A stretch of 64,000 nucleotides of DNA from Nannochloropsis oceanica (lineage: Eukaryota > Sar > Eustigmatophyceae > Eustigmatales > Monodopsidaceae), in NCBI GenBank assembly GCA_004519485.1, contig CP038128.1, forward strand, positions 186,001 through 250,000, written 5' to 3'. Position numbers and translations under genes: made by a program. Below the pieces are notes generated by a model. That model made no database searches and was not told where the DNA came from. It saw only the letters and a program-made list of their open reading frames with translations. Below, piece by piece: positions 11,565 to 24,988 of the stretch. Within the stretch, counting starts at the first letter, position 1, and each line of letters begins with the position of its first letter.

Positions 11565-12936
11565 AGGGGGGCAGACAAGGTGGGAGGAAAAAGGATTATA
11601 TCATAATATGAAAAAAGAGTCGTAATACTATGAAAAAAAGGGAAGTTGGGAAGGACCAGAGAGGGAGGTATGACAAAAGTTTTGTGCAGCGACACGGATG
11701 TTGTTGCTTGAGCGAGGATTAGAGAGGGAGGATGAGAGAGAGCAGGGGGACTGCGCGGGAGTAGAAGCACATGCCCTCCATGCCCTCGAATGAGATGATC
11801 GAAGGGGGAAAGTGAGGAAGGATCGATAACGACGAAGATGACGATCACGAACTACTATGACGGACATGACCTCGGGGAGCCCACGGGCCCACAAGCGCAA
11901 GGAAGGGACTCCTTTCAGAGGCAATTAACATATTGTTTCTCATCTATCCGTGATAGACTCAGTTTTGGAGAGTGTACATCGTTGATCGTGTTTCGGTGTT
12001 CATCAACTGCTTTCTTTGTTTCTTTCTTTCCGTCCCTCTCCTTCCATCGCAGGGACAGAGCGGAGACACACATAACAAATTATTACTATGAAGTCAAAGA
12101 CACCGCCTGCCTCTTTTCTTTGGCCGTTTTGTTCGCCCCTCCCTCCCTCCCTCCTTGACTCACTTCTGTAATTTAATCGTCGACTCAAGAGCGACGCCAA
12201 AATCAAACATAACTTTTTCCATTTGCTTCTTCTTTTATTTGCAGAAACGTCACGGCCACGCGGACGTACGCACCTCGACGCTCCCCCTTGTGATCGCAAG
12301 TGCCACTACAGCTATGCTGCCACAGCTGTCTCTACAGCGGCTGCTCCTCTTCTTCTGCTGCTTCTCTTCTCGTGAAAAAAGACCTCGTTCTGTCTTACCC
12401 TCACTTTTCTTACGGTTCTCTGACTTCTTGTCGTCCTTCTCCTCTCCTCCATTTTTTATTTTCTCTCTCCCTCTCTCTCAAACCATTTCGCTATCTCTTT
12501 CTCTCTCTATCTTTTGTCTTCGTCATTGTCATCACTACGTCTTGCTCGTTCTTTGAATCCTTCTCCTTGTCTTTGGTCGATTATTCGCTCATTCCTTAAT
12601 TCAAGTTTAAATTTAAAGTGCGTACATCCTGCTATGTTACCTACTTGTCTGCCTCCCTTCCCTTATCCCTCCCCACCCACCCCCCTTCACTGGGATATCT
12701 TCGCAGTTGCTTTGTTGCTTTAATTCTTGGCTCTTGCTACTACTATAAGCGTAGACTGCTGCTGCTGCTGCTGCTGCTGCTGTTGACCGTGCGGACGAGG
12801 TCCGCATAGGGACCGAGAAGAGGGCTTCGTTTTCCAAACGGGTAGGAGAGAAAACTAAAAAGAACAAGCCACGCCACGTTCAAACCGCGCACGTCTGCCG
12901 CTCCCTGCTTCCGTGTTTCCCCCCTTCTTCCTCCCC

Positions 12937-12969
<33 letters not shown>

Positions 12970-13247
12970 CACGCTACTCTTCATTCCCCCTCCTATCTCA
13001 TCACCGCCCCCCCCCCCCACCCCACCAATCCATCCACCACCCGCACCAAGATAATAAGAAAAAATAGAATATGAAGAAATAAAATCAGTCATCCGGTATG
13101 TCCTTGTTGCTGCACACCAAAATGTCGGTGTGGGCATTTTCCTGCAGGAAAAAACAAGAAAGGGAAGGAGGAAGGAAGAAGCGACAGAGAAGGAAGCACA
13201 ACCATCACGCACAGATCTATCTACAAAAAACCGTTTCTCATCTCGAT
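11565..13247. other. Intergenic region between convergent SDHB and GPI
   Basis: Both flanking genes end here. The region holds pyrimidine-rich DNA, a (CTG)n run at about 12756-12782, a (CT)n run near 12942-12968 and a poly-C run near 13009. No coding exon with a recognisable domain was found. Confidence 0.5.
12756..12782. repeat. (CTG)n microsatellite
   Basis: Nine uninterrupted CTG units in the SDHB/GPI intergenic region, outside any supported coding sequence. Confidence 0.9.
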
Positions 13248-15515
13248 CTAATGGTGCTGTTTCCCCTCCTTCTCCTGCTCGACCGCAACCTTCTCCTCCT
13301 TCCCTCCCCCACTCCCTCCCCCTGCCCAGTACCGTTGCAGAATCCTTGCCGTTGCCGGGACGAGTGCATGCAAGTTTGCAGCTTTCCCCGACCGAGCCAA
13401 TTTCATCTCATCCCTCACATGCGTCGCGAGCTGCTTCCCTAGCTCCACCCCCCATTGGTCGAAGGAATTGACGTGCCACACAAAACCTTGCACCGCCGTC
13501 CTGTGCTCATACAACGCCAAGAGTTGACCCATGGAGTAAGCATTCAAGCGAGGAAGTAGGAGAGAGAGGGAGGGTCGGTTCCCCTTGAAAGTCCGATGGG
13601 GAACATGCTGAGGCAAAACACCATCAGCCAGGAGCTCCGCGCTTGTCTTACCAATGGCCAAGGCATCGGGCTGCGCGAAAAAGTTGCACATCAACTCGTC
13701 GTGCGACGACAGCTCCTCCCCCACCACATGCAATGCCTTCTGGCTCTCCGCAAAGCCAATGAAGTCCACAGGGACTACTTGGCCCATGTGCAGCAACTGG
13801 AAGAACGAATGCTGGCCATTGGTGCCCGGCTCTCCAAAGTCAATCTCGCCAATTTCGTAATTGATCTCTTCTCCATCCACCGTCACATGCTTCCCATTAC
13901 TCTCCATGTCCACCTGCTGGATGTGCGCGGGGAATTTCATCATGGCTTCCGCATAGGGTATGATCGTCCGGCACTTGTATCCAAGGAAACTCATGTTCCA
14001 GACGCCCAACAACCCCATCAGCACCGGCAGATTCCTCTCAAACGGCGCCGTCAAAAAATGCCGATCCATGCTCCGGGCACCTGCCAGAAATTTCTCAAAC
14101 ACCTCATATCCGAACTTCAACGAAATTGGCAAGGCCCCGGGAGACGCACACACGCTATACCTCCCCCCAACCCAATCCCAAAACTCAAATAGCCTGTGGC
14201 TAGGGATCCCGAATTCCTCCACCAAATGCGTCGCCGACGCCGAGGCACACGCCGCCATATGCTTCGCGCAAACCTCTGGGTCTTTTCCCATGCCATCCCA
14301 CAGCCACTGACGCATCGTCCGCGCATTCAACATGGTCTCGGCGGTCACGAACGACTTGCTCACTACTATTACCAGGGTCTCCTCCGGGTCCAGCTTCTCC
14401 TGCGCCCGTGCCACGTCTACAGGATCGACGTTCGAGAGGAACCTCAATCGGAAATCACGGCATGAACTGGAGCCCTCCTCCTCCGTCTTGAACACCTCGT
14501 GGATACACGCCGGGCCCAAATAACTCCCTCCAATGCCGACTGCAACGATATTTCGGATTTTCTTCCCCGTCGCCCCGCGTATGGTCCCTGCCCTCACCCC
14601 CTCCGAAAAGGCCTTTACCTTGTCCAAGACTCCATGCACTTGCGCCACCACATCCACCCCATCAAGCACAATGCTCTCCTCCCTCCCCGCCCGTGTCGCC
14701 ATATGCAACGCCGCCCTCCCTTCCGTATGGTTGATCTTATCCCCGCGGGCCATTGCGGCTATTTTCTCTGCCACTTGCGCGCGTTTGGCCAAGTCAATTA
14801 GTAGGGCACGTGTTTCCACCGTCATTTGCTGCCGCGAATAGTCGAAATACATCCCATCATACTCCGCACACAACGCCTCCGAACGCACCGGATCTTGAAT
14901 CAGATGCCGTAGATGCAAGGCCTTAATCTCCGTGGCGTGCTTCACCAGCCGCTGCCACTCCACAGTCTGCGATGGAAGCTTGAATGAGGGCTGGGCACCT
15001 TGGGCATGCGCGCCAGGGGTAAGGACTGAAGAGGAGGCGGCCGCAACAGGCATTGGGTGGAGAGCACCGAAGGGAGAGGAGGCCGAGGCGCTGGCGGCGG
15101 AGGCAAGCTTGGAGGGAGGGATGCTGGCAGCAATGTGCGGTATGCGCAAGGAAGAGGAGGAGGAAGTTGGTGGCCGGGAGGAGGAGGGGGAGGGTGGGGG
15201 GATGTGGTGGAGAGGCTCCTCACGGAAGCCTTGGATGGGATGGTGGCCTCGATGCGGCTTTCTTGGGGGCTTGCGGTGATTTACGGACATGGCCATCCTC
15301 CGACTACTACTGCTACTACTACTACTACTGCTGCTGCCGGTGCTGGTGCTACTACTTCTACTGAAGCTTGGATTGGTGTCGCTACTTGGACTGTTGCTGC
15401 AGGGACTGCCGTGCCGAGATCCCGCGCAAGTCCACGAAGCGGCCATCAGGCCGGGGGTAAACGCGCTGGAGTGTGGGGTCGAGGAAGATGAAACCAGATG
15501 AGAAGTGAAACCCAT
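13248..15515 (-). CDS. GPI: Glucose-6-phosphate isomerase
   Basis: An intronless frame of 755 codons. It interconverts glucose-6-phosphate and fructose-6-phosphate in glycolysis and gluconeogenesis. The catalytic domain covers roughly residues 190-730 and matches the family throughout: VAVGIGGSYLGP, the VVSKSFVTAETM phosphate-binding loop, FEFWDWVGGRYSVCA, QVDMESNGKHV, GTNGQHSFFQLLHMG and the second signature FDQWGVELGKQLA. About 190 N-terminal residues are Ser/Pro/His-rich and unlike the family, so this may be an organelle presequence, or translation may begin at a later Met (for example MPVAAASSS at about residue 155). No clear signal peptide was seen, so location is undecided. The next gene upstream on the same strand also uses glucose-6-phosphate. 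Confidence 0.96.
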   Translation of the reverse strand: MGFTSHLVSSSSTPHSSAFTPGLMAASWTCAGSRHGSPCSNSPSSDTNPSFSRSSSTSTGSSSSSSSSSSSRRMAMSVNHRKPPRKPHRGHHPIQGFREEPLHHIPPPSPSSSRPPTSSSSSLRIPHIAASIPPSKLASAASASASSPFGALHPMPVAAASSSVLTPGAHAQGAQPSFKLPSQTVEWQRLVKHATEIKALHLRHLIQDPVRSEALCAEYDGMYFDYSRQQMTVETRALLIDLAKRAQVAEKIAAMARGDKINHTEGRAALHMATRAGREESIVLDGVDVVAQVHGVLDKVKAFSEGVRAGTIRGATGKKIRNIVAVGIGGSYLGPACIHEVFKTEEEGSSSCRDFRLRFLSNVDPVDVARAQEKLDPEETLVIVVSKSFVTAETMLNARTMRQWLWDGMGKDPEVCAKHMAACASASATHLVEEFGIPSHRLFEFWDWVGGRYSVCASPGALPISLKFGYEVFEKFLAGARSMDRHFLTAPFERNLPVLMGLLGVWNMSFLGYKCRTIIPYAEAMMKFPAHIQQVDMESNGKHVTVDGEEINYEIGEIDFGEPGTNGQHSFFQLLHMGQVVPVDFIGFAESQKALHVVGEELSSHDELMCNFFAQPDALAIGKTSAELLADGVLPQHVPHRTFKGNRPSLSLLLPRLNAYSMGQLLALYEHRTAVQGFVWHVNSFDQWGVELGKQLATHVRDEMKLARSGKAANLHALVPATARILQRYWAGGGSGGGKEEKVAVEQEKEGKQHH

Positions 15516-16529
15516 GGGGTGTATTTCTTCCTTGTGTGCTCATCATTGTGATCAACAAATTTCGATGCTGATCTCAAGAAGGAATCTGGGTTGAGGAGGG
15601 GTTGCATTTAGGTGACACGTCCTGATCTTTCCCCCTGACTTACGTGCTGTGTGGTGGGACTGCCTGGCCCGGTATCCCCCTGTGTGCAGTCACGGTGGTG
15701 GCACCCACGCATAACATGACGGTCGAGAAAGTGGACAACCCTCGATGGAGCCATGAGGGTCGCCGCCTGCTCCGCTGTCCCATGGCAGGGGCCTGGCCGG
15801 CGGCTTTGAAGCTTTTGGCGCGGCGGTTGCTGCGAGCGGGTGTTGCCTGTGCGTGTGTCTACGTCCCAGAAATGTATCAGTAGACCATCATTAGGTACGC
15901 TGAAAACATGGCATGCAAACCACGGGAAGAGAAAATGTTACCAAAACTAAAGGAGAGCTTGCGAGGCAGGCGCTTTTAGCTCATTCCAGCAAGTTGGCTC
16001 GGTGCTCGCGCTCGCTGTCGAGAGGTGCGTCTGAGTCTTTTCTGAGTATGTTTTTTGATTCATCGCGGGCAAGCCAGCGGACTGTGCCGATTTTGTTGCA
16101 CGTTTTCGGACTTGTCGTCATGTATGTGGTGGTCATATGATTTAGTTACTGCGGATGGTGTCCGCATGTGCAGCTTGACACCGGGACACTGCTTCAACAT
16201 CATCAACCTTATTTGACGATTTTGCACATGGCTTCTCGATCGATGGCTAGGACGGTATACCTCGGGTATCGAGGTCAGAACAAAAAGGATGACATACAAG
16301 GCAGAAAATCAAAAACAAAACGCCAATTCACCTGATTTCAAGTTCAATTAATTTTCTGATCGTTTTTTGCCTGCCTCGAATCGCTGTCCGAACCTGTTCT
16401 AATTTCGAAACTGTCGACGTTCTCTGCTGCCCTCTCCACTCCGCTCCTTCAGCCAATCCCCTGCATTTCCCCTCCTTCTTCCTCCCTCTCCCTCTTTTCC
16501 CCGCTCTTCTTCCATGCTTCTCCTTTGTC
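15516..16529. other. Spacer between GPI and the INO1-pfkB gene
   Basis: Includes the GPI upstream region and the 3' flank of the INO1-pfkB gene, both on the minus strand. No coding segment or RNA gene was recognised. Confidence 0.5.
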
Positions 16530-19241
16530 TCACTGTACCTTGAGTGCCTCCCCCAAGAGCTCGGCATATGACGCCTTGGTCGGACTGGCCCGCCGCAAGG
16601 AATCCACCCGCTCCCGGGCAGTGAGCAAAGCAAATGAAGTTGCCTGCTTCAAGCTCAGAGACTTGGTCTTACAGAGCATGGCTGCCACAAATCCTCCGAT
16701 AAACGCATCGCCCGCCCCATTCGTATTCACCTCAGCGCCGGCCTGCAATGGATAAGGAGGCAACAGAGCCTCCTGCCCCGCCCATTTTGTGGCTTGCCAC
16801 GCCAACGCCTCGGATGCCTGTAACCGTTTCTCGTTACTCGTCACCTTCACATAGGCTCCACACTCCCCGAGGGTCAGGGTCACGATGGCCAGCCCTTGCG
16901 CCAACAAAGCGTCGGCCGCCTGCTGGAGGGAGGAGCGGGAGGTGGCCGCGTCGCTGATTTGGATGCCGCTATCGTTGCCACTTAGGAGTAAGTTAGCCTC
17001 TTCTTCATTGAGGTGTAGGACATCCGTCCATGGCAATGCCTCAGTCAAGATGCTCGGATCGTTGTTGCTCGTCGTCACGCCATTCAAATCCATGCTCAGC
17101 AATAATGACCGCCGCGTTGCTGAAGCTCGTGGTTTGACTGCTGCTGCTGCTCCCCCCCCTCCCCCTCCTTCTCCTTCTCCACCGTTCTCTTTCGCATTCA
17201 GCACCCCCGCGGCCTCCTTCAAAAAGTCCCGCAACGATGTACCCTGAAACTGCTTCATCAAATGGGGATATCCAAAATGCAACGCCGACACCCCCTGCAG
17301 CCCCCCGTCCTCCCGTCCCTCTCTCAATGCCTCCAGGGCCTCCGCGGGGGTAAAAGAATCATTGATGTGCAAATTGGCAAAGCAACCCCTCGCACCCGTC
17401 GTCGCCAAAATCGGCAAAACCGCCAAACTGGTGGACTGACCGTCATCACGCAACACCAACGATGTGTCCACCCCCGCCTCCTCCATGTGCCTCAACAACT
17501 CTTCGCCGTGCACATCATTCCCCACCTTCGTCAACACCTTCACAACCGACCGCCGCTTTCCCCTCCCACCTTTCCTTCCTTCCAATCCGTACATCATCTC
17601 TGCCACAGCCAACGAAGACTGCGGAGCCGAGCCCCCGGGGCAAAACGCTTGCTTCTGGAACGTCTTGATCGTTCCAAACGCCTCCCCCTCCCCCGAAGCT
17701 CCCAACAGCATCAGATCAAGACAACTCAAGCCCACGCACAACAATCCTCCTATCCACGGTTCATCATCCCCCCCTTCCATCCCTCCTCCTTCCTCCTGCG
17801 CCTGCAATGCCTTGGCCTTTGCAGCCGTAGTCGACTGCCGGGCCAGCAACATCCGCAAGGCGGGCGGCATGGCAGCACACCGCGTGCCTTCCAACACTTT
17901 CTCGAGCATATCCATCTGGTGGAAAAAACCAGGGTCCGCCCCCTTCGCTGCCCCCTCAGGGACCTTGAATAAATAAGCCGTGGCAAGAGCGGCTTGCTCG
18001 GGGGAGAGGTTTTTGCGGGCAAAGTAGTCGCACCAGACAGCTACGTCCAGCATGAGGGGGACGCATAGAATCGAGTCCATACACCGCGTGTAGGTCAGCA
18101 TGGTGTGTGGAGAGCCCAGAAACCCTAGGCTGGTGTATTCAACGATATCTCTTTTCTCGTCGCCGATGAATGGGGTGTACATCACGCGGACCTGGTGATC
18201 CACCGCATGTTCTTCCCAGCCGTCGAAGATATCGGATTTCACCCGCATTTTGGCATCCAAGGTCTTTTTGCTGGTTAAATTCAGCATGTCATTATTTCCT
18301 AAATGATTCGAAGAAGCAATCACCGTGGGCGTGAGACCTAACGCACGAATGTATTCCACCGCCGCCGTTTTGAACTTGGTCTGTCCAGCTTTGAAATCCG
18401 TTCCGAGAATGTAACATCTTCTCCCCTCCTTCCCTCCCTGCGCCTGCACCTGGTGAGCTGCTAGCTCGGCCAGGCCCGGACACAAAGTGTTTTGCGAGCC
18501 ACCGTTAACAAAGGAACAGCCCTCCAAGCAGGCGGCGACGGCGTAGAGGAGGGAAGGAGAAACTTCGGGATCGTTGACCTCGATAGCATTGAGCAAGGAG
18601 GCAGCCGAGGGGAAATCACGGAGAGTAGGACGCTCGACACTCGCTGACCATATGACTGTTATGTGCCCATGGGCAGGGATTTTATGCGTGGATCGAAAGC
18701 GTTGAATATCCGCGCGGAGGAGGGCGAGGGATTGGGCGTGTGTGGTGCTCGCGTGGTCGATAACGTGGGAGGCGGTGGCGTGTTGCGACTCTCCAATGAA
18801 AGAAGGGTCCCAGACCCCTTTTAAGATTTCCATTTTATTCAATGGCTCTCGGACTTGTCGCACCAAATCATAATCCAAGACATGGCTGGCGTACAATGCA
18901 TCCCCCAGCGGGGTTGGACGAATGTCCCACCCACCGATAGCGGCCTGGTTGGCGTCTGCCAGGGCGTAGGTCTCTTTGTACCCTCCCTTACCGCCTTTTA
19001 TGGGCAGTTGCGTAATGCATCCCAGGTAATTCGCCTTGATTTTCCCCGTGGGCCCTTCCCATTCAAGCCCTAGCTGATTTGCGCGGAGGCCGGCCAGCAT
19101 GGTCACGCCATTATTGCCTCCAAGCCCGACGATGAGGATTCCCAAGGCCGCCGGCCCTGTCATACTCGTGCCGCTGTTCGTGCTGTTGCTGTTGCCTGTA
19201 AGGCCAACTCTTTTGAGGCTGTCTTCCAGCTTGTTGAACAT
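16530..19241 (-). CDS. Fusion of inositol-3-phosphate synthase (INO1) with a pfkB-family kinase
   Basis: One uninterrupted frame of 903 residues. Residues ~25-470 are 1D-myo-inositol-3-phosphate synthase, which makes inositol 3-phosphate from glucose-6-phosphate with NAD. Markers are [14 protein letters not shown] (NAD loop), [46 protein letters not shown] and [17 protein letters not shown]. After a linker of about 50 residues, residues ~525-903 are a PfkB sugar kinase: [19 protein letters not shown] (signature-1 region), [33 protein letters not shown] and [14 protein letters not shown], whose GAGD holds the catalytic Asp. A plausible kinase substrate is free myo-inositol, by analogy with plant inositol 3-kinase, also a PfkB protein; this is inference. 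There is no intron and no frame break at the junction, so the fusion is not a joining error within this sequence. No clear targeting peptide. The start could also be Met27. Confidence 0.93.
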   Translation of the reverse strand: MFNKLEDSLKRVGLTGNSNSTNSGTSMTGPAALGILIVGLGGNNGVTMLAGLRANQLGLEWEGPTGKIKANYLGCITQLPIKGGKGGYKETYALADANQAAIGGWDIRPTPLGDALYASHVLDYDLVRQVREPLNKMEILKGVWDPSFIGESQHATASHVIDHASTTHAQSLALLRADIQRFRSTHKIPAHGHITVIWSASVERPTLRDFPSAASLLNAIEVNDPEVSPSLLYAVAACLEGCSFVNGGSQNTLCPGLAELAAHQVQAQGGKEGRRCYILGTDFKAGQTKFKTAAVEYIRALGLTPTVIASSNHLGNNDMLNLTSKKTLDAKMRVKSDIFDGWEEHAVDHQVRVMYTPFIGDEKRDIVEYTSLGFLGSPHTMLTYTRCMDSILCVPLMLDVAVWCDYFARKNLSPEQAALATAYLFKVPEGAAKGADPGFFHQMDMLEKVLEGTRCAAMPPALRMLLARQSTTAAKAKALQAQEEGGGMEGGDDEPWIGGLLCVGLSCLDLMLLGASGEGEAFGTIKTFQKQAFCPGGSAPQSSLAVAEMMYGLEGRKGGRGKRRSVVKVLTKVGNDVHGEELLRHMEEAGVDTSLVLRDDGQSTSLAVLPILATTGARGCFANLHINDSFTPAEALEALREGREDGGLQGVSALHFGYPHLMKQFQGTSLRDFLKEAAGVLNAKENGGEGEGGGGGGAAAAVKPRASATRRSLLLSMDLNGVTTSNNDPSILTEALPWTDVLHLNEEEANLLLSGNDSGIQISDAATSRSSLQQAADALLAQGLAIVTLTLGECGAYVKVTSNEKRLQASEALAWQATKWAGQEALLPPYPLQAGAEVNTNGAGDAFIGGFVAAMLCKTKSLSLKQATSFALLTARERVDSLRRASPTKASYAELLGEALKVQ

Positions 19242-19593
19242 GCCTTGGTTTTGGTGGAGGTAGTAGTGGATCTCGCTATACGTTCCTCTGTTTTGTCCCT
19301 GTTGGATGACGCAGACAAAGCTTACAAAGTTTATAGATGGTCACAAACAGTCCCACAACCTCTGTTTAATGGGTCTACGGCATCTAATTAATATACCTTT
19401 GGGTGTAATTGGCACTTTTTTTCATGCTTGCTGCCCCTCGCAAGTTTTTGATCGCTCGTTATCGCTCCCTCCTGATGACTTCTGCACTGAAGTTCAAAGT
19501 CTAACCTCTCCACACGCCCCCTCAACACACACAACCACACAATGCAGGGTCGACGCAACAACCATACAACACAGGGTCGACGTTGAAAATGCC

Positions 19594-20292
19594 ATGCTTC
19601 CTAGCACACGTTCTCGCAAGGCCTCCGCCCGTCAGAGAGAGGAACTGGAGGCTGCGAGGGAGGAGGAGGAGAAGGGTAATCTTGATCTGACGGGTCAGAC
19701 GGGTCCGAGCGGAGGCCTTGTATCAGGACCAGCAGCAGCAGCAGCAGCAGGCAGCGGTGAAGCTTGTGATGGAGGTCGTAAAGGAGATCGTGGAGGTGCG
19801 CGTGCGGGAGCCTGTGGAGGAGCCAGTGGAGGAGGGGAGGAGGCGGCGGCTAGCCATAACGTCATTCGGCAGAATATTACCTCATATGAGGAGATTTTAC
19901 CACCTCCCTTCGCCGCTACGCCTGGCCATCCTGCTGTAGCTCTTGCACCTGGTGCTCCTGGACCTGGTGCTGCCGGTGATCCCAGTGCTCCTGCTCTAAC
20001 CGGGAGCCGAGGAGGCGGTGGGGGAGGCCGCGGTGGCCGTGCTGGACGGCGTGGGTGCCTTACTGGAGGTGTCGCACTAGCAGCGATACGAGCCCCGCCT
20101 CCAGCAGCAGAAGAGGATAAATATGCGGCCTGGGAGAAGAGGATGCTGCGGGAGACTGCAGCGGCTGAGAGAAAGAATGTAATTGCGGCCGAGAACATTG
20201 CGGCTGTCCCCGCAGAAATATCAAATTTAGAGGCGGAGATTAGGGAGTTGAAGGAGATGATGCAGAACCTTGGTAAGTCGGGGGAGGATTGA
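19594..20292 (+). CDS. Hypothetical low-complexity protein
   Basis: A 232-codon frame starting at an ATG, with Ala/Gly/Pro-rich middle sections and a charged C-terminal segment predicted to be helical (AERKNVIAAENIAAV, EISNLEAEIRELKEMM). It could be extended upstream to an ATG at 19306, but that part looks non-coding. No family was recognised. A GTAAGT donor-like sequence sits just before the stop (about 20274), so the true gene may splice onward. It may equally be a remnant of a repeated element. Confidence 0.3.
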   Translation: MLPSTRSRKASARQREELEAAREEEEKGNLDLTGQTGPSGGLVSGPAAAAAAGSGEACDGGRKGDRGGARAGACGGASGGGEEAAASHNVIRQNITSYEEILPPPFAATPGHPAVALAPGAPGPGAAGDPSAPALTGSRGGGGGGRGGRAGRRGCLTGGVALAAIRAPPPAAEEDKYAAWEKRMLRETAAAERKNVIAAENIAAVPAEISNLEAEIRELKEMMQNLGKSGED

Positions 20293-20540
20293 ACGGGAGG
20301 GAGGGAGGGGGGGAGCTGAGTCCTTTTCTCCATTGGCCCCATTGTGCTGCCGCCTCCTGCTGGAGATGAGAAATGATATAAAAATTGAGACATCTTTCTT
20401 CCCTCAACGTCAGACAGGCGGCAACCAACAATAGCGTGCGTCAGTACCTGCACCCTCCGCCACCTAAGTCCTCCTCCTCCTCCGCTTCTAGCCACACGCC
20501 CCGCACGAAGGCCGTCCTCCAACGCATCCTTGTCCAGAAC

Positions 20541-20622
20541 ATGATGGCCAGCGACGAGATCGGCTTGTTGATGGGCGCACCTGGCTTTAGGAGGGTGGGA
20601 AGGGAGAACGATGATAGTCAGA

Positions 20623-20677
<55 letters not shown>

Positions 20678-20915
20678 GGAGGAGGAGTTGCGCAGGCGGC
20701 GGCGGACTGGGGGTAGAGGGAAGGAGGAAAAGGAGGACAGTGGAGAGGAAGACGACGATGACGAGGAGGATGATGAAGAATTAGTAAGATTGTTTATGTT
20801 GTACAGAAAATATAGAAAGCAGCGCTGGGCTAAGCGCAGAAGGGAGGAGGAGGAGGAGGAGGGGAATTGGGGGGGGGATGAGGGCGAGGAGGACGGGATG
20901 GGAGGCGGTGCTTAA
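20541..20915 (+). CDS. Hypothetical acidic/basic low-complexity protein
   Basis: A 124-codon frame containing a long Asp run encoded by a (GAT)n array, then alternating Glu- and Arg-rich stretches and a short conserved-looking segment (ELVRLFMLYRKYRKQRW). No domain was recognised. It may belong with the frames on either side as exons of a single gene or a degenerate element. Confidence 0.25.
20625..20676. repeat. (GAT)n microsatellite encoding poly-Asp
   Basis: About seventeen consecutive GAT units inside the hypothetical frame at 20541-20915. A trinucleotide array tolerates length change without a frame shift. Confidence 0.9.
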
Positions 20916-20939
20916 GGAAGCAGAGGGAGGAGGAGAATT

Positions 20940-22002
20940 GTGGCTGTTGATGTCGTGAATGAGTATGTGAAGGGAGTCGAGGAGAAGAATAGGCGACAGC
21001 GTTTGCGGAAGAAGGGGAGGGATGAGGAGAGGAAGCGGCAGCAACAGCCTCGGGAGGAGCTGCTCTTGAAGCAAGCGCTTACACTGCTTGTACCGCCCGG
21101 CCCGCCGGAGATCACGTTGAGCACTAGCGTCACCTCCGTCACTGACGTCTACCGCGAGTGGTTCAGTCGTTCAGCCGTCGGGGACGGGAAGCCGCTGCAG
21201 TATTATTTCCTCCTTGCGCCTCCAGGCGGGAAGGGTCCGTCCTCGCACTATATCCAAAACAGGCACATTGACAACGGATATGGCAGGACTTAGAAATTCT
21301 GGGTCCGGCACCGTCGTCCTATCTTTTTGGCCATTGCCTACGAGGTAAGCCACAGGGGGAGGTTGAGACGGCTGCTGGTCCCTCCCTCCCTCCCTCCCTC
21401 CCTCCCTCCCTCCCTCCCTCCCTCCCACTCTCCCACTCTCCCTCTCTCCCTCATATCTCCCTTTTTCCCTCCCTCCCCCACCAAGGAGAGCGACAACTGA
21501 GTAGCATGGAAATGCTCCTTGAAACGCCACTAGCTTTGTTTTTGAGATGGGCAATCACTCCCCCCTCCCTCCCTCCCTCCCTCCCTCCCTCCCTCCCTCC
21601 CTCCCACCTTCCCTCCCTCATTCCTCCCCCCAGGCGGGCATGCTCGTCAAAGTGGGCAACACCAATTATCACAACCTGGAAGAAGAGGCCCTCAAGGCGC
21701 TCTTGGCGATGAGGAGTGTGGGCTCTCAGAGGGGCGAGGGTCTTGAACAGGGTAAGGCAACGGATCCGGACGTCGTCACCATGGCCATAATCGACGCCAC
21801 CAGGACCGTTCAGAACTACGCCACCGTGAAGCTGGGGGGGGCTCCCTTCAATAGCTTGGCTGTGTATACCTACATAAAGTTCGAGATAGAGCACGTCAGG
21901 AAAGAAGGGACTATGGGGAAGGGGGTCTTTGGGAGTATTGTGAGCATGTATGAGATGATGGTTCCTACCCGTGGGGTAGAGGAGGGAGGCGGGCAGGTGT
22001 GA
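20940..22002 (+). CDS. Hypothetical protein, probably multi-exon
   Basis: The clearest coding segment is 21634-22002, entered from a CCCCAG acceptor and ending at TGA. It contains MLVKVGNTNYHNLEEEALKA, DVVTMAIIDATRTVQNYATV and FGSIVSMYEMMVP, which have normal globular composition. Upstream pieces that may belong are a frame at 20940-21293 (charged N-terminus, then DVYREWFSRSA) and a stretch around 21300-21340 ending at a GTAAG donor, separated by long (CCCT)n tracts. The exon structure could not be settled. The family is unknown. Confidence 0.35.
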
Positions 22003-24275
<2,273 letters not shown>

Positions 24276-24988
24276 GTGAAAGTGGGAGGGGATGAAAAGA
24301 AGAGCTCCCACGCCTTTTCTGGCCCCCAGAGCAACGACGACAAGATGGCATGAGGAGCAAAGGACACAACAACAGAAAACCATGTTTACAAATCCGACTT
24401 TTAAAACCAGGGAGTGAGAGGGCTGTGGAGGGAGGGTGAGGGAAGGAGGGAGGGAGTTGATGGCTCCCCTCTGCGCAGGTGTTGTCTCGCCGGGAGGGCA
24501 GCAACTGGAAGAAGGAAGAACAAACGTCACCCCTTTTGAAGGCGCACACGAGACGGGATTTAGCATTGTAATCGTTCATGACGGTATCAGTGGTGCTGGC
24601 TGCCATTTCTTGTTCTTTTGGTCAGTTTTTACTCTTGTTTTCTATTACTCAAGAAGCCTGTCTCCATACCCCTCCCGGACCTACTTACTCGCCTGCCTGA
24701 TGAGTTGCCCGTCTGATACTCCCTCTTCAAGCCGCACTCAAACGCCACTCCATTCTCTCTTAAATGCCATTCCACCCGCTCTTCAACGCTTTTAGTCCTT
24801 TCCTCTATTCCTCCGCTTTGTCTCTGTGTGGTTATACTGCCCCTCTACCCACCCCCCCTTCCCTCCCACCCTCATCTGCACCCTGGCCCACGCGCAATAC
24901 TTGAACAATCTATAAAACACTAAAACATAATCATCTATCAAAAAAACATTCACAAAACTTCGTTGGGAGGAAGGGGGGAGAGGGCTCC
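24276..24988. other. 3' flank shared by convergent genes
   Basis: Lies between the 3' ends of ubiquitin-S27a (+) and the unrecognised 759-residue gene (-). No coding segment with a recognisable domain. Confidence 0.5.

Noticed and set aside
12160-12600. Hydrophobic, Ser/Leu/Phe-rich frames
   Set aside because: They arise from pyrimidine-rich non-coding DNA between two convergent genes and have no membrane-protein pattern.
20385-20915. A single gene from 19.6 to 20.9 kb joined through the GTAAGT at 20274
   Set aside because: None of the acceptors I tried keeps both frames in phase, so the two frames are listed separately.
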